Below are positions 6,184 to 13,830 of a stretch of DNA of 41,126 bases, piece by piece. Both the position numbers and the translations under genes were made by a program. Origin of the DNA: a virus; IMG/VR virus record IMGVR_UViG_3300046001_010210, positions 1 through 41,126 of that record, one strand, 5' to 3'. Numbering within the stretch: position 1 is the stretch's first letter; every line of letters starts with the position of its first letter. The notes beneath the pieces are model-generated. The model saw nothing but the letters and a program-made list of their open reading frames with translations, was not told the origin of the DNA and ran no database searches.

Positions 6184-8217
6184 ATGATACAAAAAATACT
6201 AACCAGCGCCATTTGGAGTATCGTTACTCTAGCATTAATGGTCGGAATAGCCTATCTGAATCCGTCATTTATTGAAAGCGTAAAACTCCGATATTTTGAC
6301 ACTCTAATTACGTCAACTCCCAAAATAGAAAATAATATCTATACCGTAAACATAGATGAAGCAGCTATTGAACAGTACGGTCAGTGGCCTTGGTCAAGAG
6401 ATATATATGCCAATATTATAGAAGAACTTTACGCTAGAGAAGCTGGTTTAGTAGTTTGGAATATATTAATGTCCGAATACGACAGAAGCGGTAAAGATTC
6501 TTACTTAGGGGATACTTTAGCGCAGTATCCGGTAATACTAAATATACTAGGTGCAGAAGAATCTAAAAATTCTGCAATAAATCCCGGGGCTGCAATAATT
6601 AATTCTGAGTACCAAGATTTAATACTCTCCTATCCAGGAATTATTGCAAATATTCCTGAGTTAGAAAACCTAGCTTCGGGTAGTGGTATTGTTAATACGC
6701 TACCAGAAATTGACGGGGTCACACGTCGTGTGCCGATGGTAATCTCCAGTGGGGGCACTCTGTATCCTAACCTTACTCTAGAAACACTTCGAGTTCTTGC
6801 TGGAGACCCAAGTTTTCAGATTAAGCTTTCTCCCCTTGGAGTTGACCGACTGCGTATTCCTCAGTTTGGAGAAATACCAACTGACGAACTCGGACGCGTA
6901 TGGGTCGATTGGAGTCAAAGTAGTAAAAGTGTTTCTCTCACTAATCTTCCTGATAGTTTTGGAGGTGCGATAGTTTATATAGCGCCCACTGCAGCAGGAT
7001 TAAATAATCCTATTGCAACTGCTGCTGGAGGTGTTTGGCCTCATGAATTGCAGGCTGCACTTCTAGGTACAGTTTTTAATCAGAGTAATATTGAGCGTCC
7101 CGCTTGGGCATCAGGCGCAGAACTAATTTCATTAGTACTCGGGGGTATTCTCTTAATCTTCTCAGCACGCTGGACCTATTTAGGATTAGGAGTTTTTGTA
7201 CTACTGCTTGCTAGCACTGTAGGCGGTAGCTGGTATGTTTTTGTGGAATATAAGTGGCTACTCGATGGTGTTACGCTTACGGCATCGTTCATTCTAATCG
7301 GTCTTGTACGATATGCTGTGAAGTTTATTTCAGAGTACCTACAAAAGTTAAAAATTAAAAAGCAGTTTGGCGGATATGTCTCTCCGCTTGTCATTGAACA
7401 GTTACAAAAAAACCCCGAGCTTGTCAGCCGGGGCATTAAACGCGATGTTTCTATTGTAATGACAGACTTACGAGGTTTTACACCACTAGGAGAGTCATAT
7501 GGGGATGACGTCCACGGTCTCACACAGATTATGAATGACTATATGACTGCTATTTCACAACCTGTACTTGACGATGGAGGCACTATTATCAAGTATATTG
7601 GCGATGCAACTCTACACATTCATGGAGCGCCTCTCACTGATGAGCATCATGCAAAGCACGCCGTTGCAACTACGTTGCGAATGATTAAAGCGGTCGAAGA
7701 GTTTAACACTGAGCTAGATGCTATCGGTAAACCACGAGTAGCAATGGGAGCAGGTATCAATACTGGCCCTGCTGTTATTGGCAATATCGGTTCTAAGACT
7801 CGATTTGGGTATGATATACTAGGAGATAGTGTTTCTACCGCGGCTCGATTAGAGGGTCAGAGCAAGCCCTACGGAGTCAAGATTGTTATTGGTGAGAGCA
7901 CCGCAGAGCTAGTACGAGATGACTATATCTTATTAGAACTCGATAAAATTGCGGTAAAAGGCAAGACAATTGGACTACGCATGTATACCGTAGTTGCTGA
8001 AGGTAGTCCTGAAGCTGTTCAAAAGCACGAAGAGATGTTACAGCTCTATCGCGCACGTGAGTTTAGCAAAGCTAGTGTCGCGTGTGTGCTGCTCAAAAAT
8101 GAGTTTGGCGGTGAAATGCGTGACTACTATAAAATGTGGATGTCTCGCTGTGAAGAAATGCGAAACTCTAGTCTTCCCGAAGACTGGGATGGAATTTATC
8201 GAGCCACTTCTAAATAG
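6184..8217 (+). CDS. CHASE2 sensor - class III adenylate cyclase
   Basis: The 677-residue protein has an N-terminal membrane helix (about 8-25), an extracytoplasmic CHASE2 domain (about 35-300), a hydrophobic block of probably three helices (about 305-382) and a class III cyclase domain (about 415-610). Metal-binding aspartates are present (Asp428 in TDLRGFT, Asp474 in KYIGDAT). Lys470 and Asp544 fit ATP rather than GTP specificity, and Arg555 is kept. The transition-state Asn is replaced by Ser551 (GDSVSTAAR instead of the usual VN), so activity may be altered. It is last in the curli-type operon, has a GAGGTAAAG ribosome site, and its stop abuts the oppositely oriented tRNA-Arg. Confidence 0.9.
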   Translation: MIQKILTSAIWSIVTLALMVGIAYLNPSFIESVKLRYFDTLITSTPKIENNIYTVNIDEAAIEQYGQWPWSRDIYANIIEELYAREAGLVVWNILMSEYDRSGKDSYLGDTLAQYPVILNILGAEESKNSAINPGAAIINSEYQDLILSYPGIIANIPELENLASGSGIVNTLPEIDGVTRRVPMVISSGGTLYPNLTLETLRVLAGDPSFQIKLSPLGVDRLRIPQFGEIPTDELGRVWVDWSQSSKSVSLTNLPDSFGGAIVYIAPTAAGLNNPIATAAGGVWPHELQAALLGTVFNQSNIERPAWASGAELISLVLGGILLIFSARWTYLGLGVFVLLLASTVGGSWYVFVEYKWLLDGVTLTASFILIGLVRYAVKFISEYLQKLKIKKQFGGYVSPLVIEQLQKNPELVSRGIKRDVSIVMTDLRGFTPLGESYGDDVHGLTQIMNDYMTAISQPVLDDGGTIIKYIGDATLHIHGAPLTDEHHAKHAVATTLRMIKAVEEFNTELDAIGKPRVAMGAGINTGPAVIGNIGSKTRFGYDILGDSVSTAARLEGQSKPYGVKIVIGESTAELVRDDYILLELDKIAVKGKTIGLRMYTVVAEGSPEAVQKHEEMLQLYRAREFSKASVACVLLKNEFGGEMRDYYKMWMSRCEEMRNSSLPEDWDGIYRATSK

Positions 8218-8294
8218 TGGAGCCTCTGGCAGGATTCGAACCCACAACCCTCGCGTTCGAAGCGCGATGCTCTATCCAGTTGAGCTACAGAGGC
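8218..8294 (-). tRNA. tRNA-Arg (TCG)
   Basis: Acceptor GCCTCTG/CAGAGGC, anticodon stem TCGCG/CGCGA with loop CTTCGAA, T-loop TTCGAAT, CCA encoded. The 3' end touches the stop of the converging cyclase gene. Confidence 0.93.
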
Positions 8295-8298
8295 AATT

Positions 8299-8376
8299 TG
8301 GTAGGGCATACGGGTTTCGAACCCGTTATCTCCGCCTTGAAAGGGCGGCGACCATCGCCAAGTAGTCCTATGCCCC
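8299..8376 (-). tRNA. tRNA-Glu (TTC)
   Basis: Anticodon stem CCGCC/GGCGG with loop CTTTCAA, T-stem ACGGG/CCCGT, acceptor closing with a G-U pair, discriminator A, CCA encoded. Confidence 0.92.
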
Positions 8377-8381
8377 AAAAT

Positions 8382-8458
8382 TGGTTGTCCCTGATAGATT
8401 CGAACTATCGACCCCAGTCTTATCAGGACTGTGCTCTAACCAACTGAGCTAAGGGACA
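8382..8458 (-). tRNA. tRNA-Ile (GAT)
   Basis: Acceptor TGTCCCT/AGGGACA, anticodon stem CAGTC/GACTG with loop CTGATAA, discriminator A, CCA encoded. Confidence 0.93.
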
Positions 8459-8463
8459 ATATG

Positions 8464-8539
8464 TGGTGCCTGAGGTTTGAATCGAACGAACATCTCCTGC
8501 TCTTCAGGCAGGCGCTAAGACCACATCAGCTACTCAGGC
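8464..8539 (-). tRNA. tRNA-Phe (GAA)
   Basis: Acceptor GCCTGAG/CTCAGGC, anticodon stem CCTGC/GCAGG with loop CTGAAGA, CCA encoded. Confidence 0.92.
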
Positions 8540-8544
8540 GTTAT

Positions 8545-8620
8545 TGGTGAACCGGGTGGGAGTCGAACCCACGTTGACACGGATTAAAAGTCCATCGCTA
8601 AACCGCTCAGCTACCGGTCC
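8545..8620 (-). tRNA. tRNA-Lys (TTT)
   Basis: Acceptor GGACCGG/CCGGTTC, anticodon loop CTTTTAA, T-arm GTGGG/CCCAC, CCA encoded. Its first base is also the last base of the upstream gene's stop codon. Confidence 0.92.
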
Positions 8621-8841
8621 TAAAAAGGAATTTCTTCGTCTTCGGGCTGATCACCATACAACTCATCCCACTCTTCGTCGGTCATACCCGTCAAGATAAA
8701 CTCTCTAGCACTGGCCGAGAGCTGGGGAAAGGCATATTGAATTAGCACCCCGCTTTTCCAAGCATCAATCTGTTCCTGGGTGATAGGCAAATCACGTCCA
8801 CGAGTTTCACCAGTAAACGGAGAGGTACGAACAACAATCAT
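8620..8841 (-). CDS. conserved-looking hypothetical protein
   Basis: The 73-residue acidic protein has an N-terminal R-T-S-P-F-T-G motif and a C-terminal WDELYGDQ acidic tail. It looks like small conserved proteins annotated in other large phages, function unknown. It is translationally coupled to the upstream gene by an ATGA overlap and ends one base into tRNA-Lys. Confidence 0.75.
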   Translation of the reverse strand: MIVVRTSPFTGETRGRDLPITQEQIDAWKSGVLIQYAFPQLSASAREFILTGMTDEEWDELYGDQPEDEEIPF

Positions 8842-9092
8842 TTCTGATATCCTACATTTTTGAGCATACGAGAGGTGGAAGTGTTAAGAAGGATTTCTGC
8901 ACGAGGATAGAAGCACTCTTTTAAAGTAGACGATGACTGGATGAGTTTGCGTTTATACTGTCGCTTAAACCGAGCGTTCCAATCTAGCACAGTTTGCTTA
9001 TCTTCATGTTTATAAACGAGCCACCACCACTCTCGACGAGTGTTTGGAATTTCATCACAGTCAGTTCCGTGCGTTTCGTATAAGTAGTACAT
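8838..9092 (-). CDS. hypothetical protein
   Basis: The 84-residue basic protein has a WWWLVYKH motif and many aromatic residues. AGGT ribosome site before ATG 9092; four-base overlap with the next gene. No family recognised. Confidence 0.7.
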   Translation of the reverse strand: MYYLYETHGTDCDEIPNTRREWWWLVYKHEDKQTVLDWNARFKRQYKRKLIQSSSTLKECFYPRAEILLNTSTSRMLKNVGYQK

Positions 9093-9107
9093 CTATACCT
9101 CATAGTT

Positions 9108-9191
9108 TGGTGGGAGTGAAGGGAATCGAACCCAACATGAGTTTCCTCGACGGAGTTACAGTCCGCTGCCTCACCTTGAGGCGTCACTCCC
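9108..9191 (-). tRNA. tRNA-Tyr (GTA), long variable arm
   Basis: Acceptor GGGAGTG/CACTCCC, anticodon loop CTGTAAC, extended variable arm as expected for bacterial tRNA-Tyr, CCA encoded. Confidence 0.93.
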
Positions 9192-9199
9192 AATAAGCT

Positions 9200-9228
9200 A
9201 ATATCGCATATTACTAAGTATTGAGCAA
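9200..9228 (-). promoter_or_regulatory. sigma70-like promoter upstream of tRNA-Tyr
   Basis: TTGCTC (9223-9228), 17 bases, GATATT (9200-9205). It would drive tRNA-Tyr, two small genes and the five tRNAs down to 8218. Confidence 0.45.
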
Positions 9229-9237
9229 GGCTGATGT

Positions 9238-9313
9238 TGGTAGTGCTAGTAGGACTCGAACCTACGACTTACAGAATATGAGTCTGCTGTTCTACCAGCT
9301 GAACTATAGCACT
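9238..9313 (-). tRNA. tRNA with CAT anticodon (Met elongator or Ile2)
   Basis: Acceptor AGTGCTA/TAGCACT with an A-U first pair, anticodon stem GCAGA/TCTGT with loop CTCATAT, CCA encoded. It lacks the three G-C pairs of an initiator anticodon stem. Two CAT tRNAs occur in the window, so one may be the lysidine-modified Ile2 species. Confidence 0.88.
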
Positions 9314-9723
9314 CCGAGAACCTCGTATCCGTCTAACTGAGATTTGTAGTGTTGATGTGGACCAAGATAGTAATAATCAAATCCACGAGACTTATAAAGC
9401 GCACACTCGTGATAGTTAGCAATCCACCCTAACTGAAGGCTAGGATTGTGATAGGTCCAGGCGAATTGATACCCCCGCACACTGTTACTGTCTAGAAGCT
9501 GTACTAGAGTGAAAGCTTCTAGCACTCCATCATCGTAGTATCCAACTGTCTCCGCGTTATCAATATCAAAGTCAAAAAGTGGTTCCACTGAAAGAAACTG
9601 TTTATGCGCACAGTATCTAGCATAGATGTCTCGTAACTGTGACTTATTTGGGTTAGTGATGATTCGAGCCTGTGAGTAGAGAGGATAGTTTGTGCGGCTC
9701 AGCACTACTCTACCGTACTTCAT
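9304..9723 (-). CDS. GNAT-like protein, resembling the C-terminal part of aminoacyl-tRNA-protein transferases
   Basis: This is a 139-residue protein. The segment from GYYDDGVLEAF to the SRGFDYYYLGP motif looks like the second half of arginyl/leucyl-tRNA-protein transferase (ATE) or FemAB-type GNAT folds, where a Y-Y-L-G run follows a conserved helix. It is much shorter than ATE (about 240), so its substrate is unknown. Four-base overlap with the upstream gene; its TAG stop is formed by bases 8-10 of the tRNA downstream. Confidence 0.7.
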   Translation of the reverse strand: MKYGRVVLSRTNYPLYSQARIITNPNKSQLRDIYARYCAHKQFLSVEPLFDFDIDNAETVGYYDDGVLEAFTLVQLLDSNSVRGYQFAWTYHNPSLQLGWIANYHECALYKSRGFDYYYLGPHQHYKSQLDGYEVLGVL

Positions 9724-10388
9724 CGTACGAAGAACCCAAGTCTAACTTCGTTAGAATACGGATTAACGTCAGACATATCAGTAGAATTTGGAATAAATCG
9801 ATAACCTTTAGTGTATAGATTTATTAGTTGTTGTCCATCAGATTTCCAGACTGGAATATACTCATTGTATTGTGAGTAGATGGACCCATCAGGATTGCCC
9901 GATGCACGTAGATGAATCTCTATTGGCTTATCACCTTTAAACTCAATATTTATATATCGTACGTCTGAGAGTACGTTTAATATAGCAGGAACCGGTGGAA
10001 CATACTCACTACGAGTCCAGCGAGTAAACTTAGTTAAATTCTCGGTAGAATTCATTCCCTGCCAACAAGAAAGAGGTTTCCAAAGTGGCCGAACACCATG
10101 ATAAAACTCATACGTGGCGCTATAGTGAGGCGCGTCAAAGTACTCACACCAAAAATATCCCGGAGGGACGGAACTACGATCTCCCGCTTCAATATATTGC
10201 AGCCGAGCCCCTAGACCCATACCAGCTAAGTTATAAATCGGACGAACAATATAGTTATCACTGCGAGGAGGAGGATAACCTCCTGGACCACATAGGTAGT
10301 TAAGACAATTAGCTAGATAGAGTTTATTAAACCAAAGTCTGTGTTGAGGATATCTATCCCAAAGCTCCCACTCGTCTAAGTCTTCCAA
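9720..10388 (-). CDS. hypothetical phage protein with a possible ATP-grasp-like motif
   Basis: The 222-residue protein is Y/W-rich. A Y-I-V-R-P-I-Y-N-L-A-G-M-G-L-G-A run (residues about 46-61) resembles a nucleotide-binding ATP-grasp signature but is not decisive. It is coupled to the GNAT-like gene by an ATGA overlap, so the pair may act together, for example in a ligation or transfer reaction. That is speculative. Confidence 0.65.
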   Translation of the reverse strand: MEDLDEWELWDRYPQHRLWFNKLYLANCLNYLCGPGGYPPPRSDNYIVRPIYNLAGMGLGARLQYIEAGDRSSVPPGYFWCEYFDAPHYSATYEFYHGVRPLWKPLSCWQGMNSTENLTKFTRWTRSEYVPPVPAILNVLSDVRYINIEFKGDKPIEIHLRASGNPDGSIYSQYNEYIPVWKSDGQQLINLYTKGYRFIPNSTDMSDVNPYSNEVRLGFFVR

Positions 10389-10402
10389 ACATACTCTCCT
10401 TT

Positions 10403-10486
10403 TGGAGGTCGGTGCGTGAATCGAACACGCTACTTTTCAGTGCTATGGAGTTGCAGTCCATCCCCTTACCATCCGGGCCACCGACC
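10403..10486 (-). tRNA. tRNA-Cys (GCA)
   Basis: Acceptor GGTCGGT/ACCGACC, anticodon stem ATGGA/TCCAT with loop CTGCAAC, discriminator U73 (a tRNA-Cys identity element), CCA encoded. The variable region is longer than usual. Confidence 0.92.
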
Positions 10487-10523
10487 ATGAAAAAACCCCT
10501 CCAGTGATACTGAGAGGGGTTTA
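10487..10523 (-). terminator. intrinsic terminator
   Basis: On the minus strand AAACCCCTC pairs with GAGGGGTTT and is followed by a T-run, ending just before tRNA-Cys. Confidence 0.75.
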
Positions 10524-10558
10524 GCGTTTGCATAAACAATACTAAACTGCTCCCAGCC

Positions 10559-10606
10559 CTAATAGCTGTGATACATCTCAATAAAAGTTTTGCAAATAGT
10601 ACGCAT
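10559..10606 (-). CDS. possible 15-residue peptide or amber-interrupted gene
   Basis: A short ORF starts at ATG 10606 after an AGAGAG run and stops at a TAG. The same frame stays open beyond the TAG with protein-like sequence (GWEQFSIVY) until it meets the terminator. It could be a real micropeptide, a decayed gene or chance. Confidence 0.25.
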   Translation of the reverse strand: MRTICKTFIEMYHSY

Positions 10607-10624
10607 TGTTTTCTCTCTATACTA

Positions 10625-10699
10625 TGGTGCGCAGGGAGGGACTCGAACCCCCGACAGCTTGCGTGTAAAGCAAGAGTTCTACCGCTGAACTACCCGCGC
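10625..10699 (-). tRNA. tRNA-Val (TAC)
   Basis: Acceptor GCGCGGG/CCTGCGC, anticodon stem CTTGC/GCAAG with loop TTTACAC, CCA encoded. Confidence 0.92.
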
Positions 10700-10705
10700 A
10701 AAAAA

Positions 10706-10782
10706 TGGCGACCTATGCCGGGCTCGAACCGGCGATTTCCTGCGTGACAGGCAGGCGTCTTAAACCACTCGACTAATAGGCC
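10706..10782 (-). tRNA. tRNA-Asp (GTC)
   Basis: Acceptor GGCCTAT/ATAGGTC, anticodon stem CCTGC/GCAGG with loop CTGTCAC, discriminator G73, CCA encoded. Confidence 0.93.
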
Positions 10783-10914
10783 TTACTTTAACATTCCAGC
10801 TGCAGCCCCTATGAATACGGCTGCAGCTCCTGATACTAGTACTGGGTCAGACTGTACTAACTTACGTTCTTCCGCGCAACCGGCTAAAGCCAAAAGCACT
10901 AATAGCGCTCTCAT
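10783..10914 (-). CDS. small lipoprotein
   Basis: The 43-residue protein is a probable lipoprotein: the signal sequence ends LAGC (Cys13), followed by a charged spacer and a small-residue-rich hydrophobic segment (about 26-42). ATGA overlap with the upstream glycine-zipper gene; its TAA lies directly against tRNA-Asp. It could be an outer-spanin-like or envelope protein; that is inferred only. Confidence 0.72.
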   Translation of the reverse strand: MRALLVLLALAGCAEERKLVQSDPVLVSGAAAVFIGAAAGMLK

Positions 10915-11351
10915 TTTACAAAATCAACGTTATAGCGTTTACCGTCAATCCTAAAAGAGGCAGTTGAATGGCTATACTGCTGTACGCGTTCGTCTCTATA
11001 TCGAACAACTTCAGAACATTGACGCTCGGTACGATAACCTACAATTTCATTACGCGTGCTGCGAGAGGCAGCATCCGCACCTGCAATCGCGCCGAGAACG
11101 GTCATTGCGTCTTTGCCTTTACCCTCTCCAAACTGATTACCTAAAAGACCGCCAATAATAGCGCCAGCTACAGCATCACCTGTTGAAGCAGGTTTTTGAG
11201 CATAGACGGGAACCTCTACATTCTGACACTCTGTTGCACTAACAGGAATAGAAACTGTTTTTGTGGTATAGTGGTCTGTAATTGTAGCAGTAATTGATTG
11301 ACTATCAGCAATAGTTGGAAAGAACATTGCAAAGACAATTACATATTTCAC
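10911..11351 (-). CDS. secreted glycine-zipper (17 kDa antigen-like) protein
   Basis: This 146-residue protein begins with a signal peptide (about 1-18). A central glycine-zipper segment (DAVAGAIIGGLLGNQFG, about 58-74, continuing to an AIAGADAAS run) is typical of the Rick_17kDa / 2TM glycine-zipper families that insert in bacterial envelopes. Two cysteines flank the zipper. With the following small lipoprotein it forms an envelope-directed gene pair. Confidence 0.8.
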   Translation of the reverse strand: MKYVIVFAMFFPTIADSQSITATITDHYTTKTVSIPVSATECQNVEVPVYAQKPASTGDAVAGAIIGGLLGNQFGEGKGKDAMTVLGAIAGADAASRSTRNEIVGYRTERQCSEVVRYRDERVQQYSHSTASFRIDGKRYNVDFVK

Positions 11352-11370
11352 GGCATTTCTCCAGTATGGG

Positions 11371-11461
11371 TGGCGGAACGTATTGGATTCGAACCAATGG
11401 TACCCTATTCAGGTACGACGGTTTAGCAAACCGCTGCCTTAAACCTCTCGGCCAACGCTCC
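11371..11461 (-). tRNA. tRNA-Ser (GCT), long variable arm
   Basis: Acceptor GGAGCGT/ACGTTCC, anticodon loop TTGCTAA, long variable arm, discriminator G73, CCA encoded. It starts directly after the upstream gene's stop. Confidence 0.93.
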
Positions 11462-12022
11462 TTATTTCTTAGCTAGAATACTCAAACCCCAATTATGTGT
11501 AAAGTGTTCTTTTAAATACCAGTCAGGATTTGTTTCTAAGAATTCTAGAACAGCTGGACCTAATCCCTTGTATCTAACTCCGTTAGCATCGTATTTTTGG
11601 CCGTGCATATCTTCTCCAAACTCTTGAAAAAATTCAGTGTCGTGAAGAACGATATACTTACGAACCTTAGAACCATGAAGTGCAAGCTCTTGTTTTAGCT
11701 GGTCATAGTAGTGTGCTGTGTCAATAAAGAGTAGGTCAGTTTCTTCAATGGAGACATCTAACACATCAGCTTTAATAAAAGTTAGCTCTACATTATGAGC
11801 CTTGGCATACTCTTGTGCTTGTGTCAACCTATCTACAGGAGGGTCGGCAATATCATAGAGAACTAATTTTTGTGGGTAGGATTCTAGCCAAGCCCACACC
11901 GAAACTACGTTTCGCACTCCCATCTCTGTAATATGCTTACAGTGTTTAGCATAGTCATGCATAACTTGCAAGTGTTCGTTAATATCACCGGGAGTTGAGA
12001 TTAAAAGTTTAAGTTCTGACAT
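11462..12022 (-). CDS. SAM-dependent methyltransferase-like protein (Methyltransf_24 / CmcI type)
   Basis: This is a 186-residue protein with a Rossmann-like pattern. ITEMGVRNVVSVWAWLE takes the place of motif I, LVLYDIADP gives the acidic end of strand 2, and LLFIDTAHYYDQLKQEL with VLHDTEFF matches the DxxH...HD features of the methyltransferase-24/CmcI group, which often modify sugars. The substrate is unknown. The stop abuts tRNA-Ser. Confidence 0.72.
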   Translation of the reverse strand: MSELKLLISTPGDINEHLQVMHDYAKHCKHITEMGVRNVVSVWAWLESYPQKLVLYDIADPPVDRLTQAQEYAKAHNVELTFIKADVLDVSIEETDLLFIDTAHYYDQLKQELALHGSKVRKYIVLHDTEFFQEFGEDMHGQKYDANGVRYKGLGPAVLEFLETNPDWYLKEHFTHNWGLSILAKK

Positions 12023-12039
12023 ATGGGTTCCTATCTTTA

Positions 12040-12131
12040 TGGCGGGCAGAGAGGGATTCGAACCCCCGGAACGCTCTCACGTTCGTCGGTTTTCAAGACC
12101 GATGTAATAAACCAGACTCTACCATCTACCC
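12040..12131 (-). tRNA. tRNA-Ser (TGA), long variable arm
   Basis: Acceptor GGGTAGA/TCTGCCC, anticodon stem TCGGT/ACCGA with loop CTTGAAA, long variable arm, discriminator G73, CCA encoded. The upstream gene's stop codon uses acceptor-stem bases 4-6. Confidence 0.92.
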
Positions 12132-12419
12132 TTTATTTTGCATTTTAGCAAGTTGTTTTTGAAGTCTGCCAATGGTAGCTAGCAACTTCAATTTTTCCTG
12201 TTGTAGCACAAAGTTTTTTACTTGTAAATTAATAGTGCTAGCCAGGCATACAATATCTTTATTCTCGTGTGACGCTTTTAGAAACCCTTTATATACCGCT
12301 ACAGCTAAAGTTTTATAAACCTCGTCTTCGTCAACCTCTATCATACCAAAATCTGTGGGTTCTATATCAGCAGCTCTAGCTAGATTAATCAGTTGTTCAA
12401 GAGTTAGTTTTGTAGTCAC
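12126..12419 (-). CDS. hypothetical protein with C-terminal coiled coil
   Basis: The 97-residue protein starts at GTG 12419, supported by an AAGGAG site. It is helical, with a leucine/glutamine-rich amphipathic C-terminus (about 65-95). No family recognised. It ends six bases inside tRNA-Ser. Confidence 0.65.
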   Translation of the reverse strand: MTTKLTLEQLINLARAADIEPTDFGMIEVDEDEVYKTLAVAVYKGFLKASHENKDIVCLASTINLQVKNFVLQQEKLKLLATIGRLQKQLAKMQNKG

Positions 12420-12435
12420 ACAAATTCTCCTTTTT

Positions 12436-12512
12436 TGGCTCCCCCGGCTGGACTCGAACCAGCGACACTCTGATTAACAGTCAGATGCTACTACCAACTG
12501 AGCTACAGGGGA
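12436..12512 (-). tRNA. tRNA-Asn (GTT)
   Basis: Acceptor TCCCCTG/CGGGGGA, anticodon stem TCTGA/TCAGA with loop CTGTTAA, discriminator G73, CCA encoded. Confidence 0.93.
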
Positions 12513-12685
12513 ACTGTATTTTTACGATAATCTTCATATGTGAGGTAGATAAACATGCCAATAAATAACCCTAACATATTAAACTGCAGCAGTCCAGCAG
12601 AAATTAAATCTGCACAGAGGGCGCACGCTAAATAGTCGTACCATTTTAGAGGTTGTCCATGCGGAGAAATATGTGGTTTTTCCAT
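12503..12685 (-). CDS. small membrane protein
   Basis: The 60-residue protein has a hydrophobic stretch (about 18-50) that could form one or two membrane segments, with a charged C-terminus. It overlaps the end of the wall hydrolase gene by 40 bases, and its TAG stop is bases 8-10 of tRNA-Asn. A holin-like partner of the hydrolase is possible. Confidence 0.6.
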   Translation of the reverse strand: MEKPHISPHGQPLKWYDYLACALCADLISAGLLQFNMLGLFIGMFIYLTYEDYRKNTVPL

Positions 12686-13107
12686 GTTCCTACCTCTTCG
12701 TATTGCCTAGCCCAACGAGGCTTATGAGACACGAGTTTTGGATTATAGTAATGTGTAGCTCCCATATTGTAGAGAGGAAGACTACCCTCAAGTAATCCCC
12801 ACGCTATCATACGGGCCATAAGCCACGAGTACTCGTCTCTCGGCGTATGGTCATCTATTAAATGCGTCCAGGAAAACTGATAGGGTTGATATACAACACC
12901 ACAAACAGAATTTGGAAACTCGTCTAGACGCACTCGATTTAATGTTACTTCCCCTACTAGTTGCATACCTTGAAAGCCTTGATTGCGAGCTTCGTGATAC
13001 ATATTTAGAGCAAGTGCGCGTACTTGGCTGTCAAAGTTACAGGCACCGCCTTTGGCCCCTGTCGCACCTGCAATTAGTAGTAGGGCTACTAATACAGTCA
13101 CTATCAT
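12646..13107 (-). CDS. SleB/CwlJ-type cell-wall hydrolase (Hydrolase_2)
   Basis: This 153-residue protein starts with a signal peptide or anchor (about 1-18). The body matches the Hydrolase_2 family: ALNMYHEARNQ with the catalytic Glu, then GEVTLNRV, a VVYQPYQFSW block and a C-terminal ATHYYNP...PRWARQY...VGTWKNHIFL run. Family members cleave peptidoglycan glycan strands. It is a second wall hydrolase in the window, besides the CHAP-like one at 512. Confidence 0.87.
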   Translation of the reverse strand: MIVTVLVALLLIAGATGAKGGACNFDSQVRALALNMYHEARNQGFQGMQLVGEVTLNRVRLDEFPNSVCGVVYQPYQFSWTHLIDDHTPRDEYSWLMARMIAWGLLEGSLPLYNMGATHYYNPKLVSHKPRWARQYEEVGTWKNHIFLRMDNL

Positions 13108-13119
13108 TCATTTTCCTTT

Positions 13120-13203
13120 TGGTGCGGGTAGAGGGACTTGAACCCCCACGCTAAAAGCGTCAGAACCTAAATCTGATGCGTCTACCTGTTTCGCCATACC
13201 CGC
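13120..13203 (-). tRNA. tRNA-Leu (TAG), long variable arm
   Basis: Acceptor GCGGGTA/TACCCGC, anticodon stem TCAGA/TCTGA with loop TTTAGGT, long variable arm, discriminator A73, CCA encoded. Confidence 0.93.
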
Positions 13204-13209
13204 GAAATG

Positions 13210-13830
13210 TTATTGGTATTTTAAGAAGTTTTCTCTATGTCGCCTATAATAGAGTAAGCCCTCTTGATGGTAGGAAAGCGTAGCACCTCGCTTACGCATT
13301 TGATTCCATAAGTACCAGTCTTCGTTTGGTTGTTCTGTGCCGTATCGTTCAGGCTGATAACCAATTTCTTGTCCAAGTCGCGTACGATAGAGCATCGAAC
13401 CATGATGCGCAGCAGTTCGCTTCCAGTATAAATCACCTTGTAGAGGAGTCAAGTTAGGAGACTCTAGTTTAGGAGGGGCAATGCCTTTTAATTCTCCAGT
13501 TACAACAATATCATAAGTAACTATATCAGTAACTGGAGGGCTAAGAACTTCAAGTGCGTCAGACCTAAGCCAGTTATCGGCCCCAAGAAACATGACGTAC
13601 TCTGATTGCACTCTCATTAACATATCTTGAAAGTTGTTAACAGTACCAAGATTACGATCTCGGAGCACGTATTCTACTTCTGGATACAGCGCTGGAAGAT
13701 GAGTGCAGTCACCTATACCATCATCTACAAATAGTATGCGCTCAGGAGACTTTGTCTGACTAAGAATAGATTCTATACAGTGGGCAGCTAAGTGTCCATA
13801 ACGATAAGAGGCTATAACAACTGTAATCAT
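13210..13830 (-). CDS. family 2 glycosyltransferase
   Basis: The 206-residue protein has a GT-A fold: the N-terminal MITVVIASYRYG, FVDDG (about 34-38), a FLGADNW segment in the DxD position, and a C-terminal NEDWYLW motif like the ED-acid motif of GT2 enzymes. Its start overlaps the end of the NodB-like gene by four bases, so it is the last member of a three-gene sugar operon. Confidence 0.85.
   Translation of the reverse strand: MITVVIASYRYGHLAAHCIESILSQTKSPERILFVDDGIGDCTHLPALYPEVEYVLRDRNLGTVNNFQDMLMRVQSEYVMFLGADNWLRSDALEVLSPPVTDIVTYDIVVTGELKGIAPPKLESPNLTPLQGDLYWKRTAAHHGSMLYRTRLGQEIGYQPERYGTEQPNEDWYLWNQMRKRGATLSYHQEGLLYYRRHRENFLKYQ

Noticed and set aside
8196-8447. several frames overlapping tRNA-Arg, tRNA-Glu and tRNA-Ile
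   Set aside because: Generated by conserved tRNA sequence; no coding evidence.
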